From: Brassica napus
Taxonomy: Eukaryota; Streptophyta; Magnoliopsida; Brassicales; Brassicaceae
Assembly (NCBI RefSeq): GCF_020379485.1
Contig: NC_063450.1
Coordinates: 30,232,137 to 30,296,136, forward strand
Direction: 5' to 3'
DNA length: 64,000 bases
Shown here piece by piece: positions 1 through 10,717 of this stretch. The notes below the pieces were generated by a model. That model made no database searches and was not told the origin of the DNA. It saw only the letters and a program-made list of their open reading frames with translations. Within the stretch, counting starts at the first letter, position 1; every line of letters begins with the position of its first letter. The position numbers and the translations under genes were made by a program.

Positions 1-83
1 ATTTATGTTTAATCTTTGCTTTGTTTTTTTCCTTCTTATTTTCCCTCACATTCATTCTTTACTTATTTGGTGTGATGTAGAAC

Positions 84-633
84 CCCTGTTCGAAAACACG
101 GTGTCCGCGGCCGGAAACTCGCCGAAAACTCGCGTTGCGCTATAGCACCGTCGCGATTTGGTGCAATACGGTCAATTAATCGGACATTTTTTTAAATCAT
201 CGTTTTCGAACGTTTTGTGTTCGAAATCACATACGTATTTGTTATACTTGTTAAATTATAGTTAAAACCTACAAGAATAGCAGAAAGAAACAGTTGAATC
301 GAAATAAAAAAAATAATGGCGGCTGTAACTTTGGGAGAGAAAATGCAGGATTACGATGAAGACAAGGTTATTTTTGTCATTTTCCTATTAATTAACCTAA
401 AATCCGAAAAATGACAAAAAAGCTTTCTAAGCAATTCGAACCCGGGTGCTGAGAAGAATATAAGAAACAAGTAACCACTAGACTATGAGCAATTCCTGCT
501 AAAACATTACATAAAGTATATATTTAACCTAAAACTCCTCGCCAATTAATCCACGTACAATATCCGATTTATTGATTCGGCGCTAGGCCCTATCCAACCG
601 CACGCGTTGCGCCTAGCGAGTTTCCGAACAAGG
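84..633. mobile_element. Non-autonomous hAT-type transposon with 8 bp TSD
   Basis: The 550 bp segment is flanked on both sides by the same 8 bp, TGTAGAAC (76-83 and 634-641). Its ends are imperfect inverted repeats: CCCTGTTCGAAAAC on the left and, read inward from the right, CCTTGTTCGGAAAC (12 of 14 match). GC-rich words containing GCGTTGCGC lie just inside both ends in inverted orientation, as hAT subterminal motifs do. An 8 bp TSD plus short TIRs is the hAT signature. No transposase is present. A short open stretch starting with ATG at 316 (encoding MAAVTLGEKMQDYDEDK) could be a captured exon but has no support. Confidence 0.8.
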
Positions 634-1036
634 TGTAGAACTCATTTTAGGTGCTAAAGGTCGCAACTTCAATTTTCTGAATATCTTCCCTTTTCCTTGC
701 CCTTTTTTATTTTTTCTTAATTGACCACAGAAAGGTGATAGTTCATCAGCTTATAACTGCTCTGACAGGTTAGTTTATTCATGTGAGCATCTAGTTTTTT
801 TTCCTTTTAAAAACAAAGATATATATATGTAACACATGTACAAATCTTAATACAATGATAATATCCAATATCCCTCCTTCGGAACTTCATTGTAAAAGCA
901 AAAAATAAAACAAAAATTCTTTGACGATCCCATGAAGACTAATCCTCCTCCCACATGTGCTTAGTTAGCACAATAAACAATGAAAGATGAATGATATATG
1001 ATATATCATCTTTAACATTCTCTTTGCTACTATACC

Positions 1037-1110
1037 CAGGGCCGGCCTATCGCGGAAGCAGGAGAAGCGACCGCTTAGGGCCCACTTAAAAATTTTTTTT
1101 GTTTCTTATG
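1037..1110. repeat. Possible single end of an hAT-like element
   Basis: The sequence CAGGGCCGGCCTATC followed by a GC-rich tract ending in TTAGGGCCC stands out from AT-rich surroundings and resembles hAT termini of the CAGGG type. No matching opposite end was found, so this would be a truncated relic. The rest of 642-1290 is AT-rich with no feature I can support. Confidence 0.3.
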
Positions 1111-1289
1111 AAATTATCATATATTTTTCATAACAGTTACCCGTGCTTATAGATTTTCTTTTGGGTCAGAATCTCTGTTTATAGTTTAAGCGTGACATTT
1201 TGTGGTTTAACTTCTTGAAGTAAAACAAACAGTATTCGTCAACTTCCAACCTTTGAAAAACTGAAACTGCTCGTAAAAATAATCGGAAA

Positions 1290-2600
1290 TCTTTGAAACT
1301 CCAGTATTAAGCCGCTCCTCACAAACCTGTGAAAACAAACAGATTATTGCAATGTCTCTCAGATGTGTGGAGCACCAGAGAAACTGGGTAGAAACTTGAT
1401 GATATGTAAAGAATGGTGAACTATGACTTGAAAAGGTGACTGGATTCTTACCTTTTCAACTATCTGTTCCATTTGAGCAGCCCTCAGAATAACATCCTCT
1501 AGGCATATATCTCTTTAAAGGTTTCAACAGGGAAACATGAGCAACTATAGTAAAAAATACATTACCACAATCTGGAAGATTAGCATCTTCTTGATGACAC
1601 TCACTAAAGAACAAAGGAAAAAAAGAGATAGACTTCAAAGCATTTTAGATGGGGCTTACTTCTCTCGAGAGAGTGGGAAAACAATATTTGACTAAGAACC
1701 ATTTGTCTAGCTTCTCTAAGAAAATGTTCCAATCAGAAAATATACTAGTTCCAAACTTGTAAAAAAAATTTAACTAATAGTCAGCCACAATGCAAACTTT
1801 TCAGCATCATCTGGTGATCATAGAATATTTGGGTTCTGTTGATTGACATTCTTCCCCTTCTAGTCAGGTTGGTTCAGGATGAGATAAAAATCCAACTTTT
1901 CCCAATTAAAAAAGAAATTAAAACTGACATAAGTAAAGGTAATAAATAGTTACAGCGCCATGTCGAGATACCAGCTTGTGCAATTGTATGTCTAATATCT
2001 TCTTGTTCAGAACCAGCCTACACAGAAGAAATAGAAGAGGCAGATCAATAAAAGATTAGTTTTGCAAAAATCGTAACTTTCAAATAAGAACTTTCAGGTG
2101 CTTGATCCAGTCACCTGAATAATTATCTTTTTGGAAAGGATGTCTTTCCACAATAGTACAGTTCCTCAAGAGCACCAGACATGCTTACTAACTTGAAAAG
2201 TCTCCTGCAAACCAAAAAGAATTAAGAGTGTTCATAATCCAAAAAGAGTATATCTCAGGCTAACCAAAAAAAGAATTCATCTCATACTTGTCATCAGGAA
2301 CAGAAACTCTACACTTTGCATCATTAGCAAAGAAAGAGCGAGAAACATGAGTAAGATCATCATGAAACCATACATTTTAACCAATTAAACTACAGATTAG
2401 TGCAAGTTGCTCTCTGGGAATGAGCTTGACTGAGAGAAACATTGGATCATGCATGCTGCTGCTAAATCAGCTTTGACTTCTTCATGCCGATGCTTGAATT
2501 CTGGGAGACAGAGAAACATGTTCAGTACCAACATTAAAGGAGTCAACAACATAAGCTCACGACTGGCATCGTGAAGCAAGGGATATTGTAATATATAAAT
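1290..2600 (-). pseudogene. Decayed exon-like blocks of an unrecognised spliced gene
   Basis: On the minus strand several short open blocks have splice-like borders. One ends near 2401 and encodes EEVKADLAAACMIQCFS. One near 2110-2205 opens after a pyrimidine-rich CAG but contains an internal TGA. One near 1968-2017 encodes EQEDIRHTIAQA between TGTGTAG and GTATCT. One near 1452-1510 encodes LEDVILRAAQMEQIVEK and ends AAG|GTAAG. One near 1300-1336 follows TTTTCACAG. The order and spacing fit a multi-exon gene, but I do not recognise the protein and no continuous reading can be built without ignoring at least one stop. It may be a pseudogene or a gene fragment carried by a transposon. Confidence 0.35.
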
Positions 2601-3715
2601 ATATACTGTCAGATACTAACTCAGGACTGGAATGGATACAAATGGTGATAGTACTTGGATTTTCCTTGTTAACCTCAAGATTGACTTACGCAAGATTTCA
2701 GATATTCACCTAGTTGAAACTTTGATGTTGATAAGTTAAGAGTAGAAATTTGCCATATAAATTTTCTCGTGAAGCAAGCTGAGTCTTTAGTTTCTTATCT
2801 TCAATTACTACAGAACAGGAAGAAACAATCAACATTTGTCCAAAAAAAAAAGAAAAGAAGAAGAAACAATCAGCGTATGCATTTCCCAACTAAAAGCCAC
2901 AAGCATTAACATTATGTAAATACCTCTAAATTATCTCCTTCTCCTGAAAAATATTTCTTCCCTAAGCCTCCAACTCAAACTCGATCTCCTGCATACAAAT
3001 TTAAAGCCAAGTTCTCAACTCTACTGAAACCCACAAACCAATATAGTGTTTTTAGATTCTAACCAACGAAGGAGGTACCTACACATCAGGATGACCTTCT
3101 CCATGAGATTGCTACCTTCTGAAGCGGCATCCATCTCGATCCTTGCAAGACCTCCTTATAACCTAAACAAATTAAATATAGTGTCAGATCAGAATAGTAT
3201 TCCGGAAGTTATTCGATACCTAATGCGAGATCCAAATAAAAATCGATGACAAAGAGCATAAGAATAAGCTAGCGAAAGGAAAACAAATCTCAAGCTCTAT
3301 AAGCCAAAAACCTAAGCGTGAGAAAAACTGAGAATTAGATTCGGCCATCACTCGATTTATATGTTATGGGTCATAACGTTAATCAATTAATTTATGCAAT
3401 TAACTGTATAAGAAGCGGTTATGAATTCGCAGGGAAGGAAACCAAGAGATTCATCGGGAAGGAGATGAAGAGAACGGTGGTGAAGGAATAAATAGACATT
3501 GCAGTATAGTACTCCCTCATTAGTTGATTTTATTTGCTGAGGTGGACACCCTCTCTACTCCTCATATGACCCTTTTAGGATTAGTTAGATTCATGTTAAG
3601 CACATCAAAATTTGTATAATAGTTTTTTGATGATCTTTAATGAGTTTTGTAATTTATTAGCAGTTTAATTTATGTTGGATATATACCATCAAAGTTCTGT
3701 GGAATATATACTTTC
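2601..3715. other. AT-rich DNA without a supported gene
   Basis: Only short open frames occur here and none has a recognisable domain or splice context. The segment separates the decayed exon blocks from the LINE remnant. Confidence 0.5.
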
Positions 3716-4510
3716 ATGGTTCTCATGCAGACCTCGAAGGAACTGATAGCCGATTTGTCCAGAGAAACTCAGTGGCCCTCGCTTTCGTCAGCCAACTGTG
3801 GTCCATCTCGGCGTCGTCAACCTGTTGCAAGGGCAATCAACGCTTCGAAGCCTTCTCCGCATAATAGCTACTCCTCGAGTGTAACTGCCAAGGTACCACA
3901 AGGTATTTGTGATAATGATCCTGAGTACCCTTGGGCTTCAAAAATGGAGAAATCTGCATAAGATCACCTCGCCTGAGTTTCTCGAGGATGGTATGCCAAA
4001 GGTACGTATTCCTCGCCACGTCTTACTGGAAGGATTAGAGAACTAGAAGGAATTTGTAATTGGTCAATTCTATCGGTGCTCTGCCCCTGCTTCTGGCTTA
4101 ATTCAATATGTTGTTAGTAGAATCTGGGGAACTAGATGCTGGATTTACACTCGTGAGATAGGAAACAATGCTTTTTTGTTTCACATTCCGGATGAGTTTA
4201 CTCGTAAGTGGGTAGTTCAGAGAGGTATATGGCATGTGGATGATTGTATAATGTTTGTATCTACTTGGGATCCTAAGGGTACTATCACTGCCCTGAGAAA
4301 TCTACAATCCCGGTTTGGCTTACTCTGAAAGACATTCCCCACCAGCTTTATTCCAAGAAAGGTATAAGCTGGATAGCTTCCCGTATAGGGGCACCGATGC
4401 TCACTAGTAAGCCTTGGCTTGATCCTATACTGATGGGTGAGGCAAAAATTCTGGTTGAAGTTAAGTTGGATAGACCATTTCCGCAAAGAGTAGCACTCGA
4501 AGATGACAGT
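3716..4510 (+). pseudogene. LINE ORF1 (DUF4283-like), 5' part, interrupted
   Basis: Joining the plus-strand frames gives the nucleic-acid-binding ORF1 typical of plant L1-type LINEs: an S/T/P-rich leader, a stretch encoding VRIPRHVLLEGLEN, then IWGTRCWIYTREIGNNAF, IPDEFTRKWVVQRGIWHV and DDCIMFVSTWDPKG, characteristic of the DUF4283 domain. There are a premature stop near 3960, another near 4045 and a frameshift near 4325, so it is not functional. The coding sense runs exactly into the 5 bp target duplication of the Gypsy element at 4506-4510 and resumes at 15961. Confidence 0.8.
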
Positions 4511-5024
4511 TGTTTAAACTGAGACTGTCAATAAACTAGTAAAGAGAAGAGACGAGTTCTCGTCGGTGGGTCAAGACAAAGACGTGTTTTATTAGATCAA
4601 TGAGTCGAAACCGAGTTACAAAAAGGGGAAGAGAACAGAGGAAAAAGTCCGGCGAAGACAAATTCGTCGGACCGTACAAGTCGGCGAGATGTAAGATGTA
4701 AAACCCTAATTCTAGCCGAAAGTGAGTGTAGTAATTTGCGGATCCCCTCCTTGTTGCCTTGCCTCCTCCTTTTATAGGTGAATGCTCGTTGACCTAATGT
4801 GTCTTGTCTCGATGGGCCTCTTCGAGTAGTTGGGCTGACTCGTCGGGCCGTTGTGTCAGGTCGACGAGCCGATGACGTTTAGTCAATCACCTCATCGACT
4901 GAAAGTAGTCTGAGCTGAGCTGAACACCGGCTTTCGAGTCGACGAGCCGATCTTCTGTGTTGTAATCATATGTCTGGGGAATCGTCTTGCGGGCCTTTTG
5001 GGAGGGCTAAGCCCATACCCAACA
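4511..5024 (-). repeat. 3' LTR of the Tat element (complete, 514 bp)
   Basis: On the plus strand it begins TGTTTAAACTGAG and ends CCCATACCCAACA, so it has the canonical TG...CA ends. It is immediately preceded by TSD ACAGT. Positions 4560-5024 align end to end with 15491-15955. The first 49 bases have no counterpart in the other LTR. Confidence 0.93.
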
Positions 5025-5038
5025 GTAAGTCCCCCCAG
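5025..5038 (-). other. Polypurine tract of the Tat element
   Basis: Read on the minus strand this is CTGGGGGGACTTAC directly abutting the LTR start TGTTGGG. A G-run placed immediately upstream of the 3' LTR is the expected plus-strand primer site for reverse transcription. Confidence 0.75.
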
Positions 5039-5119
5039 TTCGCTGATGAGTAGCGTAGCCGACTCAGCGAATTTGATAGTAGGGTTTGCGAGACAATTAT
5101 CTCAAATTTGTGATTTCGA

Positions 5120-5320
5120 TCGACGATCGACGATCGACTCCTTGACTATCCAATCGACTCCTCGACTATCCAATCGACTCCTCGACTGCGCAATGGACTT
5201 TGTATGCTTCGCTGGTGAGTAGCGTAGCCGACTCAGGGTTCTCGAGAGAATTATTCCAATCGACTCCTCGACTATCCAATCGACTCCTCGACTACCCTGT
5301 CGACTCTTCGACTATGCAGT
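5120..5320 (+). repeat. Tandem 20 bp repeats upstream of the antisense gene
   Basis: The word CAATCGACTCCTCGACTATC recurs in two clusters (about 5130-5190 and 5255-5315). A longer repeated block beginning GTGAGTAGCGTAGCCGACTC separates them, and a related copy lies near 5045. The array sits between the 3' LTR and the TATA box of the antisense gene. Its role is unknown; a promoter-proximal location is all the sequence shows. Confidence 0.8.
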
Positions 5321-5544
5321 AGACTTTGTGTGCTCGCGTTCGAGGATCTGACTGATCTGATTCTGATGATGATTTTCTTTTATTTAAACCGGTGGTTAGT
5401 TCCGGTTTTGATTGAACCGATTTCGGTTCCCCTCGAGAAGCTGAAAGTCGCGACGTTTGGTGAGCTTCACGCGCTTTAATAGGCCAACACTAGGCCCATC
5501 TAGGTCTAATGATGACGCCTCGGGGTGCGAGGTGCTCCTCCCCC

Positions 5545-5552
5545 TATAAATA
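5545..5552 (+). promoter_or_regulatory. TATA box for the antisense ORF of the Tat element
   Basis: TATAAATA in the context CCCCTATAAATACCCC lies about 100 bp upstream of the ATG at 5654, followed by a CT-rich leader (TCTCTCTCTAACT) typical of plant 5' UTRs. This suggests that the plus-strand ORF is transcribed from its own internal promoter, opposite to the LTR-driven gag-pol transcript. Inference from position and motif only. Confidence 0.6.
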
Positions 5553-5653
5553 CCCCTCTTCCTTCTTGTTTTCCCTACTCTTCATCCGGCTCAGGTACTT
5601 TCTCTCTCTAACTCTTTCCTTCTCTCTCTAACTTTGTAGTCTTAGATCTGAGA

Positions 5654-8599
5654 ATGTCATCGGTCGGTAAGGGTAAACTTTCTAGGGAACAGAAAGGGAA
5701 AGCCGCGGTGGGTGCGACCGAATCGAGTCCCGTACGAGTCGTCGAGTCGAATTCCTCGCCCGATTTTGAGACGATTCATCGTGAAGCCATGATGGATACG
5801 GAGAATATGGACACGCCCCAGCGAGTTCTCGTTGCTGATTCGGCGCGGCAGCTCCGCGAGGAGAGAGAAAACGTAACATTAATTTCAAGAGACGGTTAGG
5901 GTGGAGCTGATGTCGGAGAGGCTTCCCTCCCCGATTTCGTTCCGTGTCGTTATCATCCGGGGGGAATCTTCGAGGATCTCCCGGCCTTGGCGGTCGAGCA
6001 GATGCGTCCTTCTGTAGTAGAGGGACAGTCGTGGGAGAATATCGAGGAGACTCGTTCGACTCCTAGTAGCGTGAAAGCTTTATTGAGGGAATGCGAAGGA
6101 ACCGGAGTGACCTTCTTGATCCCAACTAGATCTCAGAGGCCGTGGTCCCCTCCTTTGGGATTCAGTGCGTCTATGAGTCATACTTTCAGGATGAGACCAA
6201 ACTTTGGTTTCCAATTCCTCGACTAATCACATCTTACGCGAGACATCGTGACGCGGCGATAAGTCAATTCTTTAATGGTGCGTTCTGTACCTCAGTGGCA
6301 TTGATGGTGACTGCGGCGGAGATCGACGTTTCGATGAGTGTTCGGACACTCGAGGAGTTGACCTATACGAAGTCCAAGGGCGATGGTTTATTCTCGATCC
6401 AGATGAGGCCCAACTACAACGTGATCGTCGATCATCCGTGCAGGACGGCGCACTGGCAATGTTTCTACTTTTATGTCAAATCTGATGGTTTTGCCTTCGA
6501 GGAGCCGCCCGACGTTTCCTTTCGATTTTTGTGGAATCATAAACTCGGTAGAACGCTGTTGTCAGCTCATTGACTGGCTCTTTTCCTTGTTGTCTGACGA
6601 GTTTTCGTTTATTTGCAGCTGATCATCTGGACACGGCCTCTTATCCGGAAGATTTCGTCTCTAATGCTCGTGAAGTCGTTTCGCGCGTCCAAGTGAGCTG
6701 GAAGGATATCACCGTCGAGAGGATTAAACAAGTGCTTGACAGAATCTCGAGGAGTAAGTTTCCTCTTGCGATCACTTGTTTTCTTCCAGCTCATGCCAGT
6801 TCCGAGATTTATCTGAACCAGGTTGCTGATCTTTTTCAGGGGATTGGAGGTCTGATCCACTACCTTTGATTACCGATAACAAGCGGCATTTTTCGATATT
6901 TAGTAGTGCCGAGCAAAAGATCATCAACGCGGCCAGGGAAATGAAAGAGGCATCCTCTGCGGCTCCTAGTGAGACAACTCTTAGTGGGACGACTCCTCGC
7001 GAAGAGCCTTCTCGCGTGAAGACTCCTCGTGGAGCAGTTCCTCCCGCTCCTCTTCCTCTTGTGATTTCCCTCGGACCGTCCGAAGGCCCGGATAACGTCG
7101 ACTCCTCGAGGGGGGATCTCACATTGATCTCTGAACGAGAGATTGCCGAACAGTCGGTGACTGGTGGTAATAAGAAGAGATCTGCTCCTGACTCCTCTGC
7201 ATCGGCGGCTTCTCAAGCGAGGTCTGAATCTGATGGTCCTCCAAAAAAGAAAAAGAAAAAGGAGAGGAAGAAGAAGAAATCTGTTGAGGGACAGTCGGAG
7301 CCTGCTGAAGGCGCCGAGACTTGCGAGACCGTTATCGAGAAAGATCTTCCTCGCGATGCTGCAGCTCGGAGAATCGTCGACTCGGACAACTCCCCGTCCA
7401 TCTCTCTGAAGAAGAAGAAAATTGCCCGCAGTCATGAGTCGTCTACTCCGGCTGCGTCTGCTTCTGCTGCGAAGATTTCTCCAGCTGCACCTCGGACTCT
7501 CGTTGAAGGCGGTTCGGCCTCTGTGGATCGCCGAGTTAAGTTTCATGACCGCGTGGAGTTCAAGTATGTCGGCGAGACTCCTCTTTCCTTCGCCCCGACT
7601 GACTGTGCTGAGCTTGTTCGACAAATTAAGGGTGGTCGCAAGGACTTGCCCGCTGTCAAGGACCTTATTTTCAAGGACGCGTACGTCGACGCGGCAAGGA
7701 CTAAAATTCTGGTAAGAATTACTCCCCTTATTTTGTATTTTTCATGTTCCTGGTTCTGATCTTTTCTTTCGTTTATGTAGAGCGACGGGAGCATGAACTA
7801 CGTCATCGAGTTATACGACTCAGCCCTTAAGGAGGCCACGTCCAAGTTGAGGCATGCCGACAAGCTCGCTCGAGAGAAGGATGCAGCTATTGACCGCAAG
7901 ACGAAGGAATTTAAAGCGACAATTGATAAGGCCGCGGAGGACCGGGCTCAACTGATCGAGAGGAAGAAGGCTCAGAAGGCTCGTTTCCTGGAGAAATTCG
8001 GAGAGTTGAAGGATAAATTTGAGGCTGCGGGTGCAAAGGTACGAGGACTCGAGGAGGATAAGAAGGCTTGGTTAAGAGAGAAGGCAGCTATGGAGGAGAA
8101 GATGGTGTCCACCGCGCTTAGGCACTTGAAAGAGGTCAACAGACTGAGGGACTCTCGAGGTTACGAGGTTACTCATGAGCGGTTCCGTGTACAAACGGCC
8201 ATGATTGCTAAGAGCAATAAGCGTTTTTCCCAAATTCGAGATCTCGAGAAGCGTTGTAGCGAGTTCGAAACAGCCAGATCCTTGCAGAGCCAAGCTTTTG
8301 GGACAAAGAAGTGTCTCGAAACGCTTAAGGAGAGCGGGATCGACATTCCGCAGGAGAGGATTGACTTGTTCGCCGAACAAGAGAAAGAGTACGAGGTTGC
8401 GGCTGGACGCCTAGCTGTCGGAGGGATCCCGGAGGAGCTTCTCTGTCTTTCTCCTCTTCATCTCCGATCTCCTTTTCTGAACGAGAATGTGTGGGCGACG
8501 ATTGACCCATATGGATCAAATGCGGGCCTGATTGATGCTGGGACCGCTGCTTTCCTTCAAACTCCCAGTAGTTCTCAAGGAGATCATGCGAACGAATGA
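5654..8599 (+). pseudogene. Antisense extra ORF of the Tat element (Transposase_28-like), spliced
   Basis: This gene runs opposite to gag-pol. Splicing fits four exons: 5654-6547, 6619-6753, 6840-7711 and 7781-8599, each bounded by GT and AG with frames that join. Exon 1 encodes the conserved block of the family annotated as 'putative gypsy type transposon' (Pfam Transposase_28), for example WSPPLGF, KLWFPIPRLITSYARHRD, IQMRPNYNVIV and HWQCFYFYVKSDGFAFEE. Exon 3 encodes a Ser/Pro/Lys-rich linker with KKKKKKERKKKK and a likely nuclear signal. Exon 4 encodes a long charged coiled-coil region. A TAG near 5897 and a frameshift between about 6140 and 6220 break it. The function of this family is not established; nuclear localisation is inferred from the basic tracts. 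Confidence 0.8.
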
Positions 8600-8964
8600 T
8601 CTGTAAAACCGACTGGGAGAGAGCTCAGGGAATTATCTCTTCAAGAAGGTGGGATCGTTGGCGAGGTCGTAAGGCTCGAGGGTACGACCGTTGCATCTGC
8701 TTTGGATCCGACTACGCTCTCCACCAGCCTCGTCGCGATGAAGATCCGCTGGTCCCGGTTGCCGAGACGGAGACAGAGCCTGTCAATCTACTTGAACTCT
8801 CAGATTCTTCGACTGAAGAAGAGGGTGGCGAACAATTGGAGAAGACCGATTCCGGCTTAGTCGGTGACTCGCAAAATGAAGAGGGAGCAGTTATCGGAAA
8901 CGATAATCTGCCAGTTCTGCCAGCGGATGTAATCGGGGAGGCTTCGGATCAGCTCGCTGCTTAG
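8596..8964 (+). CDS. Possible C-terminal extension of the antisense ORF
   Basis: A frame overlapping the stop of the preceding exon continues for 122 codons and becomes acidic at its end (ETETEPVNLLELSDSSTEEE), as the C termini of this protein family often are. It could be the real end of the protein reached by a frameshift or an unseen splice, or a chance frame. No domain is recognised. Confidence 0.35.
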   Translation: MICKTDWERAQGIISSRRWDRWRGRKARGYDRCICFGSDYALHQPRRDEDPLVPVAETETEPVNLLELSDSSTEEEGGEQLEKTDSGLVGDSQNEEGAVIGNDNLPVLPADVIGEASDQLAA

Positions 8965-9742
8965 GTCGTCGAGGGGGGCTCCGACCATGTCGTGGACTAG
9001 TTTAATATGTTGTTGTTGTTTTCCTTAGACTTTTGGTTTTTAGCCCTTGGAGGCTTTTATCGATGTAATATCCGGATTTACTTTGCTTTTGTAGCTATCC
9101 GTCGTTTCAGAATTTCAGTAGGTTTAAACGATTTTGGTTTGGCAATCTGGTCGACGTCTTGAATCAAACCGAAGAGTCGATGACTCAGCTTTATCAAATT
9201 TTGACACATCATGCCGTCAGTTCGAGTCCTCAATAACATAAATTTTCGAGTTTCGAAGACAATCGTTTATACTTTCGAGCGACAACAGTTCTCAAATCGA
9301 TCTTTAAGTAATCCAAAAAAAGAATATTAGGTTGGCCAAGTCCGGCTTTAGAGGATTATAAGATGATTGAAAGTTGTCGTCTCGATCGCATGGGTCGGGA
9401 CCGCGATGCGACCGAAGAATCCCTCGAGCATGTGTCTGATCAGGACATGCCCGTTAGTGGGTGCGAGTGCTAGTACGTTTGTCCGAGAGACAAGGTCGTG
9501 CTCATGCGTAAGCATCGCTTAAAACAATTCGCGCTCCTACTTGTTGGGAGATTGATTTTGTTATAGCTGGACCCGGTAAAGGGCTGTCTACGTACCTCTA
9601 GGAGAGGATCAAGCCATTCGTAGTTCGTTTTGGTTAGTAAAAGTGGCATTGGATGCGCATTCACTTTTTTTTTTTTTTTTTTGGGAGTGAAAGTGACAAG
9701 TGTGTCATTCACTCTTCGAGTGTTCGATCTTCGGACTTGTGC
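8965..9742. other. Non-coding spacer between antisense ORF and pol
   Basis: The two convergent transcription units of the Tat element (antisense gene on plus, gag-pol on minus) meet here. It contains a poly-T run at about 9666-9682. No coding domain is seen; it may hold 3' ends of both transcripts. Confidence 0.5.
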
Positions 9743-10711
9743 CTAAGAGTAGTATCGTCGTAGGTGCATCGAGTTCCACGCTCTGGGGACGGGTTTGCCG
9801 GTCGACGTCTCGAGTCGGTAGACTCCTGGTTTGACGACTTGAGAAATTTTGTACGGCCCTTCCCAGTTAGTTCCGAGCTTGCCTGCATTCAGCTCCTTGG
9901 TGTTTTTGAACACTTTGCGTAGTACTTTGTCGCCCAGTTCGAGAGGTCGAGACTTGACCTTCTTGTTGTAGTAACCTTCGATCTGATGCTGATAGTTCTG
10001 GATGCGGAGTAGTGCTTGGTCGCGGCGTTCTTCTATAACGTCCAGGGCGTCGAAGAGCATACCGCTGTTGAGCTCGACGTTTTGTGGCATCCTCGATCTT
10101 CGCAGGCTGGTTACGTTGACTTCGGCGGGAGCCATGGCTTCGACTCCATGTGCCATCGAGAAAGGAGTCCACTTTGTTGCTCCTCGAGGAGTTGTTCGAT
10201 GTGACCAGAGGACACCGTCGAGTTCGTCTGCCCAATATCCTTTTTTGAGATCGAGGCGCTTTTCCAAACCGTCTATAATGATTTTGTTGGTCGCCTCGGC
10301 TTGGCCGTTGCTCTGGGGGTATCGCGGACTTGATGTGTTGAGTCGGATTCTCCATCTCTCGCAGAACTCTTGAAATTTGTTCGATATGAATTGGGAGCCG
10401 TTGTCAGTCACTATCTCGTAAGGTAAGCCATGGCGACAGATGATGTTCTTCCACACAAATCGTTGAACCTCTTTTTCTGTAATGCTTGCGAAAGCTTCCG
10501 CCTCAATCCATTTCGTGAAGTAATCTGTCAAGACCAGGACGAAGCGTTTCTGTCGAGAACTCGGCATCGGGCCGATTATGCCCATCCCCCATCGCATGAA
10601 AGGGTATGGAGCTGTCATCGTTCGCAGCAACTGTGTCGGGGAGTGGATCGTTGAGGCATGTCGCTGGCACAGATCGCATCGCTGGGCGTAAGCTTCGCAG
10701 TCTGCATTCAT
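9743..10711 (-). CDS. Integrase of the Tat element
   Basis: 322 residues on the minus strand. The zinc-binding end has CEAYAQRCDLCQRH. The catalytic DD35E core is intact: LVLTDYFTKWIEAEAF (first Asp), IVTDNGSQF (second Asp) and SNGQAEATNKII (Glu). The C terminus ends with GPYKISQVVKPGVYRLE and a PRAWNSMHLRRYY tail usual for Gypsy integrases. It is the 3' end of pol and would normally be cleaved from a polyprotein that inserts cDNA into nuclear DNA. The preceding codon block reads GFY-stop-PTM, where the family has a Trp, so the start Met at 10711 is a result of that nonsense mutation and not a native start. Confidence 0.9.
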   Translation of the reverse strand: MNADCEAYAQRCDLCQRHASTIHSPTQLLRTMTAPYPFMRWGMGIIGPMPSSRQKRFVLVLTDYFTKWIEAEAFASITEKEVQRFVWKNIICRHGLPYEIVTDNGSQFISNKFQEFCERWRIRLNTSSPRYPQSNGQAEATNKIIIDGLEKRLDLKKGYWADELDGVLWSHRTTPRGATKWTPFSMAHGVEAMAPAEVNVTSLRRSRMPQNVELNSGMLFDALDVIEERRDQALLRIQNYQHQIEGYYNKKVKSRPLELGDKVLRKVFKNTKELNAGKLGTNWEGPYKISQVVKPGVYRLETSTGKPVPRAWNSMHLRRYYS

Positions 10712-10717
10712 TGTTGG

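Noticed and set aside
6860..7624. 254-codon minus-strand open frame, Arg/Ser-rich
   Set aside because: It is the complement of exon 3 of the antisense Tat gene; the composition mirrors the Lys/Ser-rich coding strand and no domain is present.
9867..10355. 162-codon minus-strand frame overlapping integrase
   Set aside because: It is out of frame with the integrase, whose catalytic motifs occupy the other frame.
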